Shown one piece after another: positions 43,766 through 52,721 of a stretch of 64,000 bases of DNA (positions are counted from its first letter, which is position 1; each line of letters begins with the position of its first letter). Under the pieces are notes generated by a model. That model had not been told where the DNA came from, did no database searches, and saw nothing but the letters and a program-made list of their open reading frames with translations. Origin of the DNA: Bacillus cereus (GTDB lineage Bacteria > Bacillota > Bacilli > Bacillales > Bacillaceae_G); NCBI RefSeq assembly GCF_002584535.1, contig NZ_NUOT01000012.1:33426-97425 (forward strand), in the 5' to 3' direction. The translations under genes and the position numbers were made by a program.

Positions 43766-43813
43766 AAAAAGAATGTCTAAAAACAGCTCTTCAACTGCAT
43801 TTAGACATTCTCT
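43766..43813 (+). terminator. terminator of the MFS gene
   Basis: GAATGTCTAAA pairs with TTTAGACATTC around a 22-base loop, followed by TCTCTT. Confidence 0.75.
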
Positions 43814-43879
43814 CTTATATGTAGTCTTGGAATACAGTTTGATTAAAAACACCTCACAAACTCTTATTTTAAAGTACAT

Positions 43880-43924
43880 AAGAAGAATTCATTTTGAAAA
43901 AGTTGATCAAAATGAATTCTTCTT
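43880..43924. repeat. long perfect hairpin
   Basis: AAGAAGAATTCATTTTGA pairs with TCAAAATGAATTCTTCTT (18 bp, no mismatch) around a 9-base loop. No T-run on either side, so it is not a standard intrinsic terminator. It lies between the MFS terminator and the cupin gene. Confidence 0.7.
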
Positions 43925-43971
43925 CAGATGATTTTATCCAAGATGATAATTTTTAATCGATGAATTATTAA

Positions 43972-44502
43972 TTAGTAATAGCGGTGTCCTTCAGTAGACA
44001 TGGCAATTGCTTTTGTTTCATGAACTGTACCATATGGATGCTCTGGCGGCGCATAAATAGCGTAAATTTTAAGTGGTATATTACCCATATTGGTTACATT
44101 GTGCCATGTTCCAGCAGGTATCATAATCGCATAACCATCATAGGCCATTTCTTGAAAATCTAATTTATCTTTGCTATCACCCATTTGAACAAGTCCCTGT
44201 CCTTCTTCAATACGTATGAATTGATCAGTTGTCGGGTGAACCTCTAAACCTATGTCATCTCCAACATTAATACTCATCAGCGTCACTTGCAAATTTTTCC
44301 CTGTCCATAAAGCGGTGCGGTAGGTATTGTTTTGCTTAGTAGCTTGGTCAATATTCACTACAAATGGTTTTGGTCCATAATCTGTTAATCTGTTGCTTCT
44401 GTAATAAGGATTCCAATTATAAATCCAATTGTTGTTACTCCAGTTTCTATACATTGGATTTTGCCATTGATAGTGATACCATGATTTATGGTACATATTC
44501 AT
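43972..44502 (-). CDS. cupin domain protein
   Basis: 176 residues. The first 40 are unusual: rich in Tyr, Asn and Trp (YHYQWQNPMYRNWSNNNWIY). Residues about 70-150 are a cupin barrel: LMSINVGDDIGLEVHPTTDQFIRI, with GEGLVQMGD-like turns and PAGTWHNVTNMGNIPLKIYAIYAPPEHPYG. No signal peptide. Similar proteins occur in spore-former coats and stress responses, but the role is unknown. Confidence 0.82.
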   Translation of the reverse strand: MNMYHKSWYHYQWQNPMYRNWSNNNWIYNWNPYYRSNRLTDYGPKPFVVNIDQATKQNNTYRTALWTGKNLQVTLMSINVGDDIGLEVHPTTDQFIRIEEGQGLVQMGDSKDKLDFQEMAYDGYAIMIPAGTWHNVTNMGNIPLKIYAIYAPPEHPYGTVHETKAIAMSTEGHRYY

Positions 44503-44615
44503 GCTCCTTTCATGATTTCATTTATCTTTTATCCTATTCCGTTTCCTAATTATGGGGATGCAAAATGGGGGAAATGGGCGTAATACATTATCAAACTTTA
44601 TTTCAAAGAAACACT

Positions 44616-45761
44616 TTATCCTCTCTGATCAGCCACAATATGAATATCAATATGCTTCGTTTCCCTCATAATTTCATTGACAATTGATCCTTTTCGAATT
44701 TCTTCCCATCTTGTTCTTGCTGATTGGCCAAGTAAAATTTGTGTGACTTGCAATCGTTTCGCTACTTCAATAATGACATCTGCAGGCTTTCTTCCTTTCG
44801 CTTCTTCTAACAAGAAAGTAGCATGAAATTGATTCGTCAACGACTTCCACTCATCAATTGTTTGCTTTTTACTTGCCGATAAGGATTCTATATTTTCTCT
44901 TTCAACGTTGAATACATATAATTCAGCGTTTAATCGATCTGCCATACGCCAACCACGCCGTATTAATTTCTCTGCCGTTGAGCTATATTGCACACAAACG
45001 AGGATTTTTTCTTTTACACCTATTGGCTCTGTCACCGACTGACTCATTTTATCGTCCATATCGTCTGCAACTTCACGAAGGGATAACTCTCGTAAAGCAC
45101 CTAAATTATTAACTGTAAAAAAATTTTGCAAACTTTGCTGAATTTTTTCTTCTTTATATATCTTTCCATCTATCAATCGTTTTCTCAAAACTTCAGGGGT
45201 CACATCAACAAGTTGAATCTCATTTGCTTTTTGTAAAATAAAATCAGGAATACGCTCTCGGACTTTTACATTCGTTATCTGCTCCACAATATCATGAACA
45301 CTCTCTAAATGTTGAATATTAAAGGCTGATAATACTGATATTCCTGCCTCCAATAGCTCTTCTACATCCATATAACGCTTTTTATGTTTTGATCCAGGTA
45401 CATTACTATGTGCCAATTCATCTACAACAACAACTTGGGGTGCTCGTTTTATAATCTTATCTACATCAAGCTCATAAAATATCCTCCCTTTATAACTCAT
45501 TTCTTTTAAAGGGATTTTCTCTAAATCTGAAATTGCTTCTTCTGTCTCTTTTCTTCCATGTGTTTCAATTAAACCTATTACAATATCAATCCCCTCTTTT
45601 TTCATCTCTTGTGCATCAAACAACATTTTATAGCTTTTTCCTACTCCTGGAGCAGCACCTACATACAGCTTTAATTTCCCGCGATTTTGCTCTCGAATAT
45701 ACGCTAAATACTCCTCTGGCGTCCGTCTTTGAAATGTTGGTTTATAATCATCTGCATACAT
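44616..45761 (-). CDS. kdpD: truncated KdpD: sensor domain without histidine kinase
   Basis: 381 residues from ATG 45761. Residues about 14-225 are the KdpD N-terminal domain with Walker A GAAPGVGKS and VVVVDELAHSN; about 245-375 is the universal-stress-type domain ending LLGQSARTRWEEIRKGS. The membrane and histidine kinase halves of classical KdpD (about 900 aa) are absent, and no kdpE lies nearby. The frame is clean, so this is a stable short form. It may modulate the pump or bind a nucleotide such as c-di-AMP, while transcription is governed by the riboswitch upstream of the operon. Confidence 0.88.
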   Translation of the reverse strand: MYADDYKPTFQRRTPEEYLAYIREQNRGKLKLYVGAAPGVGKSYKMLFDAQEMKKEGIDIVIGLIETHGRKETEEAISDLEKIPLKEMSYKGRIFYELDVDKIIKRAPQVVVVDELAHSNVPGSKHKKRYMDVEELLEAGISVLSAFNIQHLESVHDIVEQITNVKVRERIPDFILQKANEIQLVDVTPEVLRKRLIDGKIYKEEKIQQSLQNFFTVNNLGALRELSLREVADDMDDKMSQSVTEPIGVKEKILVCVQYSSTAEKLIRRGWRMADRLNAELYVFNVERENIESLSASKKQTIDEWKSLTNQFHATFLLEEAKGRKPADVIIEVAKRLQVTQILLGQSARTRWEEIRKGSIVNEIMRETKHIDIHIVADQRG

Positions 45762-45826
45762 TACGCGCACAACCTTTCCTAGTAAACAGCAATACCCCAA
45801 TCGATTAGATTGAGGTAGCAACGGTA

Positions 45827-46408
45827 CTATTTCATTATTTTCTGTAACTCCAAATTTAGTTTCAAGACGTTTACACGATCCTCTCCAAATAAACCTAGTG
45901 CAGCACCTTCTGTTTGATCTTTAATTAATTGATTCAGCTTTTCTTTCGGAATATTCGTTAATTTTGAAATACGATCAACCTGTACGTAAGCTGCCTCTGG
46001 GCTAATATCAGGGTCTAATCCAGAACCTGAATTTGTCACTAAATCCATCGGTACTTCTGTAACTGGAACAGCCCCATTTTTCTCCTTCCAATCCGCTACA
46101 CTTTTTTCTACACGTTTTACTAAATCAGGATTAGATGGTGCATAGTTATTTGATCCTGATGCTTCTGCTTTATATTCTATACTAGAGACACGCCCATGAA
46201 AATAACGCGGGTCTGTAAAGTTTTGACCAATTAATTTTGAACCAATCACTTCATTTTTCTCATTATATATAAGACTTCCATCTGCATTATCCTTCATCAC
46301 TGCTTGTGCAATTCCAGTTACCAGTAGCGGATATAAAAGCCCACATAGAACAAGAAATGTAAAGGTAACACGAATGACCGGTGAAAGTATACTTTGTTTT
46401 TTAGCCAT
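45827..46408 (-). CDS. kdpC: potassium-transporting ATPase subunit KdpC
   Basis: 193 residues: one N-terminal membrane helix (about 10-32) and an extracytoplasmic domain with [20 protein letters not shown] and [17 protein letters not shown], both family hallmarks. KdpC stabilises the KdpFABC potassium pump. 18 bp after kdpB and 65 bp before the kdpD start. Confidence 0.95.
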   Translation of the reverse strand: MAKKQSILSPVIRVTFTFLVLCGLLYPLLVTGIAQAVMKDNADGSLIYNEKNEVIGSKLIGQNFTDPRYFHGRVSSIEYKAEASGSNNYAPSNPDLVKRVEKSVADWKEKNGAVPVTEVPMDLVTNSGSGLDPDISPEAAYVQVDRISKLTNIPKEKLNQLIKDQTEGAALGLFGEDRVNVLKLNLELQKIMK

Positions 46409-46426
46409 CTTCTTTTCCCCTCTTCC

Positions 46427-48520
46427 TTATATAAACAGCCCTACAATTAGATCAATCACTTTAATCCCAATGAAAGGAACAATTACTCCCCCAAGCCCAT
46501 AAATCAATAAATTGCGACCAAGTAATGCATTAGAACTCATCGGTTTATACGCAATCCCCTTCATTGCCAAAGGAATGAGCAGTGGAATGATAATTGCGTT
46601 AAAGATTAATGCTGATAAAATGGCTGAAAGCGGTGAAGTTAATTTCATTATGTTCAGTGCTTCCATTTGTGGAATTGCTAATGTAAACATTGCTGGGATA
46701 ATCGCAAAATATTTTGCTATATCGTTCGCGATACTAAATGTTGTTAATGCACCACGCGTCATTAATAGCTGTTTCCCAATCCCTACAACCTCAATAATTT
46801 TTGTTGGGTTGGAATCTAGGTCAATCATATTCGCCGCTTCTTTCGCAGCTGTCGTTCCACTATTCATCGCTAATCCAACATCAGCTTGTGCTAGCGCTGG
46901 CGCGTCATTCGTACCATCACCTGTCATTGCCACAAGTTTTCCTTTATCTTGTTCTGCTTTAATAACTGCAATTTTATCTTCTGGCTTACATTCCGCAACA
47001 AATTCATCTACTCCTGCTTCTTTCGCAATTGTTGCTGCTGTTAATGGATTATCACCTGTACACATCACTGTTTTGATCCCCATTTGGCGAAGCTGTTCAA
47101 AGCGTTCACGCATACCAGGTTTTACAGTATCTTTTAAATAGATCAATCCATAAATGCGACTATCCACTGCAACTACAAGTGGCGTTCCACCTTCTTTTGA
47201 AATGAAATCTGCTTTTTGATTCAAATCTTTTGGAATCGTACCACCTTGTGCCTGCACCCACTCAATAACTGCATTAACTGCTCCTTTTCTTACTTTTGTC
47301 CCGTCAGGTAAGTCCACACCACTCATTCTTGTTTCTGCTTTAAATGGAACAAATTCACCTTGTTCTGCAAGCTCACTGTTGTATGATAAAGCTTTTGATT
47401 TTACATATTCAATTACAGAGCGACCTTCTGGTGTTTCATCTAACACCGATCCGAGTGCAGCCCATTTTCCCAATTGTTCGATCGTTTCATTTCCTACTGG
47501 GAGTAATGTATGTGCCATCCGATTCCCAAACGTGATCGTACCTGTTTTATCTAGAATAATTGTGTTAATATCTCCTGCAGCTTCTACCGCTTTCCCTGAC
47601 ATTGCTAACACGTTAAATTTCGTTACTCGGTCCATACCGGCAATCCCGATAGCTGATAATAAACCACCAATTGTTGTTGGAATTAAACAAACAAGTAGTG
47701 CAACAAGTACGGCTGTATCAATCTTAAACCCTAAATAATTTGTAAAAATCGGTAGTGTTACAACTACAATTAAGAAAATAAGAGTTAAACTTGTCAGTAC
47801 TGTATTCAGAGCTATCTCATTCGGTGTTTTTTGGCGAGCAGCCCCCTCTACTAACGAAATCATTTTATCTATAAACGACTCACCTGGATTACTTGTAATT
47901 GAAATCGTAATTTCATCACTAACAACCATTGTACCGCCTGTTACTGAACAAAAGTCTCCACCTGCTTCTTTAATAACAGGAGCGGATTCCCCCGTAATAG
48001 CAGATTCATCAACTGACGCTAACCCTTTAATAACCTCGCCATCACTCGGGATCATTTCCCCTTGTTTTACAATTACAACGTCACCTTTTCTCAGTTCAGT
48101 CGCTGATACTTGAACGATTTTCCCATTTTCTTTTACGACGTTTGCAAATACATCTTTCTTCGATTGCTTTAGAGAATCAGCCTGTGCTTTCCCACGTCCT
48201 TCTGCTAATGCTTCTGCAAAGTTAGCAAATAAAACTGTAAATAATAGAATGAAAGAAACTGTTATATTAAACCATCCTGGTATACTACTAGAACCATTCG
48301 GAAGAAAGGATAAAATCAAAGTGATTATAAATCCAATTTCCACAACGAACATAATAGGGTTCTTTACCATTACTTTCGGATTCAATTTCGCAACAGATTG
48401 CTTCATCGCATGTTTCACAATATCACGATCCATTGTTTTCGCTTGTCTAACCTCATCTTCTACAACATGTACCCGTGATTGATTCACTTGTTTTTCTTTT
48501 ACCACTACAGGTCTCATCAT
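46427..48520 (-). CDS. kdpB: potassium-transporting ATPase subunit KdpB
   Basis: 697 residues, P-type ATPase: ITGESAPV (actuator TGES), phosphorylation site [12 protein letters not shown], and hinge [18 protein letters not shown]. It hydrolyses ATP to drive K+ uptake through KdpA. GGAGGG precedes two adjacent ATGs (48520, 48517). Large antisense frames here are shadows. Confidence 0.96.
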   Translation of the reverse strand: MMRPVVVKEKQVNQSRVHVVEDEVRQAKTMDRDIVKHAMKQSVAKLNPKVMVKNPIMFVVEIGFIITLILSFLPNGSSSIPGWFNITVSFILLFTVLFANFAEALAEGRGKAQADSLKQSKKDVFANVVKENGKIVQVSATELRKGDVVIVKQGEMIPSDGEVIKGLASVDESAITGESAPVIKEAGGDFCSVTGGTMVVSDEITISITSNPGESFIDKMISLVEGAARQKTPNEIALNTVLTSLTLIFLIVVVTLPIFTNYLGFKIDTAVLVALLVCLIPTTIGGLLSAIGIAGMDRVTKFNVLAMSGKAVEAAGDINTIILDKTGTITFGNRMAHTLLPVGNETIEQLGKWAALGSVLDETPEGRSVIEYVKSKALSYNSELAEQGEFVPFKAETRMSGVDLPDGTKVRKGAVNAVIEWVQAQGGTIPKDLNQKADFISKEGGTPLVVAVDSRIYGLIYLKDTVKPGMRERFEQLRQMGIKTVMCTGDNPLTAATIAKEAGVDEFVAECKPEDKIAVIKAEQDKGKLVAMTGDGTNDAPALAQADVGLAMNSGTTAAKEAANMIDLDSNPTKIIEVVGIGKQLLMTRGALTTFSIANDIAKYFAIIPAMFTLAIPQMEALNIMKLTSPLSAILSALIFNAIIIPLLIPLAMKGIAYKPMSSNALLGRNLLIYGLGGVIVPFIGIKVIDLIVGLFI

Positions 48521-48530
48521 TTACCCTCCA

Positions 48531-50198
48531 TTACTTCAATGTAAGAAATTCTGCAATTGGACCTAATACTAACATTGGGAAGAACGTTAACGCACCGACA
48601 ATTACAATTGTCCCAATGAAAATTCCACCAAATAAACTATTATCTGTTCGGAATGTTCCGACTGTTTCCGGCACTATCGTTTTCTCTTTCAATGAAGCTG
48701 CAACAGCTAACATTGTAATTAAGCTGAAATAGCGTCCTAAAAACATAACTAAACCAGTAGTAATATTCCAAAACGGTGTATTATCTGCTAAGCCTTCAAA
48801 TCCAGATCCGTTATTCGCAGCAGAAGATGTGTACTCATATACAACTTGCGTTAAACCGTGGAAACCTGAATGAGAAATTGCATCTGTTCCTAGATTTGTT
48901 GAAAGTGCTAAAGCCGAAAATCCTAAAATAAGCAATGGATGAAATAATATCGTTACTGCAATTAATTTCATTTCCTTACCTTCAATTTTCTTACCTAGAA
49001 ATTCTGGCGTCCGTCCAACCAGCAATCCAGATATAAAAACAGCAATAATTGCGTACATAATGATATTAACGAAACCTGCCCCAACGCCGCCAAATACTGT
49101 ATTTAACATCATATTTACAAGTGGTACCAATCCACCAATTGGTGTTAACGTGTCATGCATCGTATTAACTGCACCTGTTTCCGCTGCTGTTGTTACAGTC
49201 GCATACAGTGAAGAAAAAACTGTTCCAAATCGTACTTCTTTGCCTTCTGTACTTCCTTGTACATGTTCCATACCCATTTGATTTAATGCTGGATTTCCGT
49301 GTAATTCTGATGAAACAATGGTTCCAAATCCAATTAAAAACACCATAAATAAAGAAACGAAAAGGATACGTCCTTGTTTTTTATTTCCAACCATTCTTCC
49401 ATACGTAAATGGTAAGGCTGTTGGCAATAGCATCATGAGCATCATTTGTAAAATGTTACTGATTTGTCCTGGGTTTTCAAATGGATGCGTGGAGTTTGCT
49501 CCGAAGAATCCACCACCATTATTACCAAGTTCCTTAATGGAAATGAATGAAGCTACAGGCCCGCGTAAAATATTTTGTTTCACGCCTTCAATCGTGTGTG
49601 CTGTAACCGCTCCGTCTAAAGTTTGCGGTACACCAAGCGCAACAAAAATCAGCGCTGCCACAAATGCAATTGGAAGAAAGACCCTTGTTAGAGCTCTTGT
49701 AAAATCTACGAAAAAATTGCCAAGTTCCTTACCTGCTAATCCTCTTATAAAAGCCATTACAAGCGCTAATGTTGTTGCCGGTGCAGCAAACATTAAAAAT
49801 GTAATTCCGATTAATTGTGATAAATAAGATAATCCATTTTCACCGCTATAATGCTGCAAGTTTGTATCTGCCATAAAGCTGATCGCTGTATTAAAAGCAA
49901 GCGTTGGCTCCATGCCTTCAATATGTGCTGGATTTAACGGCAATACACCTTGTAACCTGAAAATGAAATATACGACAACAATCATAAAACCGTTAAGTGC
50001 AACTAATGATAATGCATACTGTTTCCAAGTTTGGTTGTAATGCTTAACACCCGTAACTTTGAAAATAAGCTTTTCAAAAGGTCCAAATACTTTATCTAGT
50101 TTTCTACTACCTTGAAAAGCTTTTTCTAAATAAATCCCCGTTGGCTTTGCTACAAGAATAAATAATAGCATTGTGATGACAACTGCAATCCAAATCAT
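48531..50198 (-). CDS. kdpA: potassium-transporting ATPase subunit KdpA
   Basis: 555 residues, about ten membrane helices, with K+ selectivity-type loops (NTAISFMADTNLQHYSGE; KELGNNGGGFFGANSTHPFENP; GAVNTMHDTLTPIGG; TSSAANNGSGFEGL). KdpA is the K+-binding channel-like subunit. It starts 19 bp after kdpF and 10 bp separate it from kdpB. Confidence 0.96.
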   Translation of the reverse strand: MIWIAVVITMLLFILVAKPTGIYLEKAFQGSRKLDKVFGPFEKLIFKVTGVKHYNQTWKQYALSLVALNGFMIVVVYFIFRLQGVLPLNPAHIEGMEPTLAFNTAISFMADTNLQHYSGENGLSYLSQLIGITFLMFAAPATTLALVMAFIRGLAGKELGNFFVDFTRALTRVFLPIAFVAALIFVALGVPQTLDGAVTAHTIEGVKQNILRGPVASFISIKELGNNGGGFFGANSTHPFENPGQISNILQMMLMMLLPTALPFTYGRMVGNKKQGRILFVSLFMVFLIGFGTIVSSELHGNPALNQMGMEHVQGSTEGKEVRFGTVFSSLYATVTTAAETGAVNTMHDTLTPIGGLVPLVNMMLNTVFGGVGAGFVNIIMYAIIAVFISGLLVGRTPEFLGKKIEGKEMKLIAVTILFHPLLILGFSALALSTNLGTDAISHSGFHGLTQVVYEYTSSAANNGSGFEGLADNTPFWNITTGLVMFLGRYFSLITMLAVAASLKEKTIVPETVGTFRTDNSLFGGIFIGTIVIVGALTFFPMLVLGPIAEFLTLK

Positions 50199-50217
50199 AA
50201 TGAATGATTCCCCCTAA

Positions 50218-50298
50218 TTAAAACTTTTCCGGATTTAATAGCGCATAAACTAAATACACAGTAATCGCTGCGACAATAACTGATAAGGCAATCATCAT
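50218..50298 (-). CDS. kdpF: KdpF small membrane subunit
   Basis: 26 residues, MMIALSVIVAAITVYLV followed by YALLNPEKF: a single helix with the LLxPEKF end typical of KdpF, which stabilises the pump. The ATG pair overlaps the stop of the 34-aa ORF upstream, indicating coupled translation. Confidence 0.9.
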   Translation of the reverse strand: MMIALSVIVAAITVYLVYALLNPEKF

Positions 50299-50399
50299 GA
50301 TTGCTTCCCTTCTTTCACAACTTTATCTGACCAGCTTGCAAGCCCTATCATAGATGCTACTAATACAACAAAGATTCCGATCATCACTACATCTAGCAT
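50295..50399 (-). CDS. 34-residue membrane peptide upstream of kdpF
   Basis: Starts MLDVVMIGIFVVLVASMIGL, one predicted membrane helix, then a charged tail WSDKVVKEGKQS. Its TGA overlaps the kdpF start (ATCATGATG), and TGAGGGAT lies just before its ATG. It is the first ORF after the riboswitch terminator. Not one of the classical Kdp subunits; probably an extra small pump component or a translational leader. Confidence 0.6.
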   Translation of the reverse strand: MLDVVMIGIFVVLVASMIGLASWSDKVVKEGKQS

Positions 50400-50444
50400 T
50401 CCAATCCCTCATTTCAAAATGTTAAATTTTACCATTTATCCATC

Positions 50445-50477
50445 AAAAAAAGAACACTGAGGCTCTACTCAGTGTTC
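50445..50477 (-). terminator. expression-platform terminator of the kdp riboswitch
   Basis: GAACACTGAG pairs with CTCAGTGTTC around a 6-base loop, followed on the minus strand by TTTTTTTG, between the c-di-AMP aptamer and the kdp ORFs. Confidence 0.88.
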
Positions 50478-50499
50478 AAAAATGAACAACACAAAAGTA

Positions 50500-50642
50500 A
50501 ACCTCCTCTCCAAACGCTTACGAGGTTAGCTGTCGGATTCGGGCCTAAAGAGTAGCCCTACTTTCTTAATGAAAGATTCACCCCAAGTGACAATGCACAA
50601 AATTGGTTCCCCCGCTCCAAATACTTGGACTCAGCGATATCA
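50500..50642 (-). promoter_or_regulatory. ydaO-type c-di-AMP riboswitch controlling kdp
   Basis: The minus strand has the conserved ydaO-yuaA blocks in order: ATCGCTGAGTCC, GGAGCGGGGGAACC, GGGGTGAATC, GTAGGGCTACTC, CCGAATCCGACAGCTAACCT and CGTAAGCG. c-di-AMP binding favours the terminator at 50445-50477, so kdp is shut off when c-di-AMP signals enough potassium. Confidence 0.93.
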
Positions 50643-50839
50643 GGTTGTTTTTGGAAATTTTTATAAACAATTTATGAATGTAAATATACTCCTCTATATT
50701 TAACTTGTAAAGAGGAGTATTTCCTAAAATAAGAAAAAATTCAATTATTTAAACGCTTACATTGGTTAATATTAATATTTTATCACCTGTTTCCTTGTCT
50801 TTTCTTTCTTTTTCATGAAAATAATCTTTTAAATATGAA

Positions 50840-50902
50840 AGAAAAAGAGCGAATTCATATAAGTGCCTAGCTTATTGCACTTAATCATTCGCTCTTTTTC
50901 AT
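50840..50902 (-). terminator. terminator of the HTH-like gene unit
   Basis: GAAAAAGAGCGAAT pairs with ATTCGCTCTTTTTC; a smaller AAGTGC/GCACTT stem lies inside the loop. Confidence 0.8.
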
Positions 50903-50909
50903 TCAAAAT

Positions 50910-51140
50910 TTACCCTCTTCGCAAAAATGCACGTAAACTTCTTCCTCGAATATAAACTTGTGACAGTTCTACACGTACCTGCTCATATTCGATAATATCC
51001 GTTTCCAAATACAAACTCTCTTCTGATGGCAATATCATATATGGGTTTGGAAAACTAAGATCTAGCGCAGCCAATTCTTGAACTCGCTCTACTGATACCG
51101 CCCAACGATGTGCTATATCTCCAAGTAATAACACCTTCAT
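50910..51140 (-). CDS. small HTH/excisionase-like DNA-binding protein
   Basis: 76 residues from ATG 51140 (GGAGG 8 bp upstream). GDIAHRWAVSVERVQELAAL, then LSFPNPYMIL and LYLETDIIEYEQVR, has the layout of MerR/excisionase-type winged helices (helix, turn, helix, FPxP wing, then a W/Y-D-I-x-Y segment). It could regulate the neighbouring potassium genes. Second gene of a unit under its own c-di-AMP riboswitch, 16 bp after the gene before it. Confidence 0.6.
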   Translation of the reverse strand: MKVLLLGDIAHRWAVSVERVQELAALDLSFPNPYMILPSEESLYLETDIIEYEQVRVELSQVYIRGRSLRAFLRRG

Positions 51141-51156
51141 CTTCGCTTCCTCCGCC

Positions 51157-51555
51157 CTATTCAAAAAATAAAAAAGAAATATTATCACAGTTCGTAAACA
51201 CTACAAATTTAGCTCCAATTGTTTGATAGAGCCTGACTGGATAGCTTTTATTTCTTGTGACAACTGTAATAGGCGCTTGAAAAAAAAAGCGAATCCGTTC
51301 AGTGAAAAAGCTAACTGTTGGAAGTTCATCTCCTAGCAAGATTACTTTTTTGATTCCGCTACAAATGCTCGTTATATTTAGTTCCTTATCACAGCAATAC
51401 GTTGATTCAAATCCACATGCTCGTACTTCATCTGCTACATGTTCATCTACTGTAAAAATAATCATATCACTTTGAAAAGGTACTAATTCTCGCAAACTAT
51501 TTACCTTTTCCTCTTCTCCTACACAAATGAGTGTTAATTCTTTTTCCTCATCCAT
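51157..51555 (-). CDS. unknown protein under a c-di-AMP riboswitch (possible RCK-N-like fold)
   Basis: 132 residues from ATG 51555, with AGGGGG 9 bp upstream; the ATG at 51564 touches that site. Alternating strands and helices (LTLICVGEEEKVNSLRELV, DMIIFTVDEHVADEVRACG, KVILLGDELPTVSFFTERI, PITVVTRN, GAKFVVFTNC) suggest a Rossmann-like domain, perhaps a TrkA/KtrA-N relative, but no GxGxxG is present. Regulation by c-di-AMP and position beside kdp point to potassium homeostasis. I do not recognise the family. Confidence 0.5.
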   Translation of the reverse strand: MDEEKELTLICVGEEEKVNSLRELVPFQSDMIIFTVDEHVADEVRACGFESTYCCDKELNITSICSGIKKVILLGDELPTVSFFTERIRFFFQAPITVVTRNKSYPVRLYQTIGAKFVVFTNCDNISFLFFE

Positions 51556-51654
51556 GCATTTCATCCCCCTTAGTATAAAAGAATTCCAATATAGTAATTT
51601 AATATTCTTTTACACTAATCAGATCGGTGAAGCGATGTGTCCATCCGTGCACCA

Positions 51655-51792
51655 TCCCCTCTCAACACGCTTACGAAGTTAGCTGTCGGATTCGGACTTT
51701 GAGAGTAGCCCTACTTTCACCATGAAAGATTCACCCCTAGTGCTTATGCACGGTTTGGTTCCTCCGCTCCATTATCCGGACTCAGCGTTACA
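51655..51792 (-). promoter_or_regulatory. second ydaO-type c-di-AMP riboswitch
   Basis: Same blocks as the kdp aptamer: AACGCTGAGTCC, GGAGCGGAGGAACC, GGGGTGAATC, GTAGGGCTACTC, TCCGAATCCGACAGCTAACT and CGTAAGCG. It lies 100 bp upstream of the 132-aa gene. No strong terminator with a T-run is seen between them, only an AT-rich AAAAGAAT/ATTCTTTT pairing, so control could be at translation or by that weak stem. Confidence 0.9.
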
Positions 51793-51846
51793 AAAAATAG
51801 ATTCTGGCTGATATAATACTCCTAAATATGGAAAAAGTAAACAATA

Positions 51847-51876
51847 AAAAAAGCCAGTTATACAACTGGCTTCCTC
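51847..51876 (-). terminator. terminator of the thiamin operon
   Basis: AAGCCAGTT pairs with AACTGGCTT around a 4-base loop; minus strand continues TTTTTTTATTG. Confidence 0.85.
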
Positions 51877-51892
51877 ATCAAATTTCGAATGT

Positions 51893-52705
51893 TTATGCAT
51901 GAGTTTCTTGACGTTTATATGCAAAGTGATTCGTTGGTCCATGACCGCTTCCAATATTTAATCGCTCTTCAATTGCTATACTAATAAATTGTTTCGCTTC
52001 CCATACTGCTTCTTCCATTGTATATCCTTTTGCAAGCCCTGCCGTCACAGCAGATGCAAATGTACAACCGCTACCATGTGTTTGTTTAGAATCAATTCGT
52101 TCGCTTTTAAATTCAATAAACCGCTCACCATCAAATAATAAATCAATCACTTCGCTACCTTGATAATCCGCATGCCCGCCTTTCATAAGAACATATTTCG
52201 CACCTAGTCTATGCAATTCTTTTGCAGCTTCTTTACTGTCTTGAGTGTTGTGAATTTCCATCTCTGTTAATACCTCTGCTTCCGGCACATTCGGAGTAAC
52301 AACTGTAGCAATGGGCAATAAATATTCCTTTAATGCTTGCACAGCTTCCTGTTGTAACAATGATGCTCCACCTTTTGCAATCATCACAGGATCTAGTACA
52401 ATATTATTCCAGCCAAACTTTTTAATATTTTCTGCAACAACTTTGATAATTTCACTACTAAATAGCATACCAAGCTTAACAGCATCTGGTGTTAAATCTG
52501 CACCAATTGAATTTAATTGCTCTCGGATCCCTTCGGTTGCAACCGGATATACCCCTTGCACGCCGAGCGTGTTTTGAGCTGTAATAGCAGTAATCACTGT
52601 CATTCCATATACACCAAGCTCCTGAAATGTTTTTAAATCTGCTTGAATCCCAGCACCGCCGCCACTATCAGATCCAGCAATTGTTAATGCTTTATTCACT
52701 TTCAT
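51893..52705 (-). CDS. thiD: hydroxymethylpyrimidine/phosphomethylpyrimidine kinase
   Basis: 270 residues from ATG 52705 (GGGTGAG upstream; overlaps nothing after the thiF stop at 52722). Ribokinase-like fold with ALTIAGSDSGGGAGIQADLKTF, PVMIAKGG and the ATP/anion motif THGSGCTFASAVTAG. It phosphorylates HMP twice to HMP-PP for joining with the thiazole. Last gene of the operon before its terminator. Confidence 0.92.
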   Translation of the reverse strand: MKVNKALTIAGSDSGGGAGIQADLKTFQELGVYGMTVITAITAQNTLGVQGVYPVATEGIREQLNSIGADLTPDAVKLGMLFSSEIIKVVAENIKKFGWNNIVLDPVMIAKGGASLLQQEAVQALKEYLLPIATVVTPNVPEAEVLTEMEIHNTQDSKEAAKELHRLGAKYVLMKGGHADYQGSEVIDLLFDGERFIEFKSERIDSKQTHGSGCTFASAVTAGLAKGYTMEEAVWEAKQFISIAIEERLNIGSGHGPTNHFAYKRQETHA

Positions 52706-52721
52706 CTCACTCACCCTTTTT

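Noticed and set aside
46512-47141. Long plus-strand frames opposite kdpB (also 47379-47738)
   Set aside because: Shadow frames of a codon-biased gene; no ribosome site, and low-complexity product.
49318-49827. 169-codon plus-strand frame opposite kdpA
   Set aside because: Antisense shadow of KdpA; no ribosome site or family signature.
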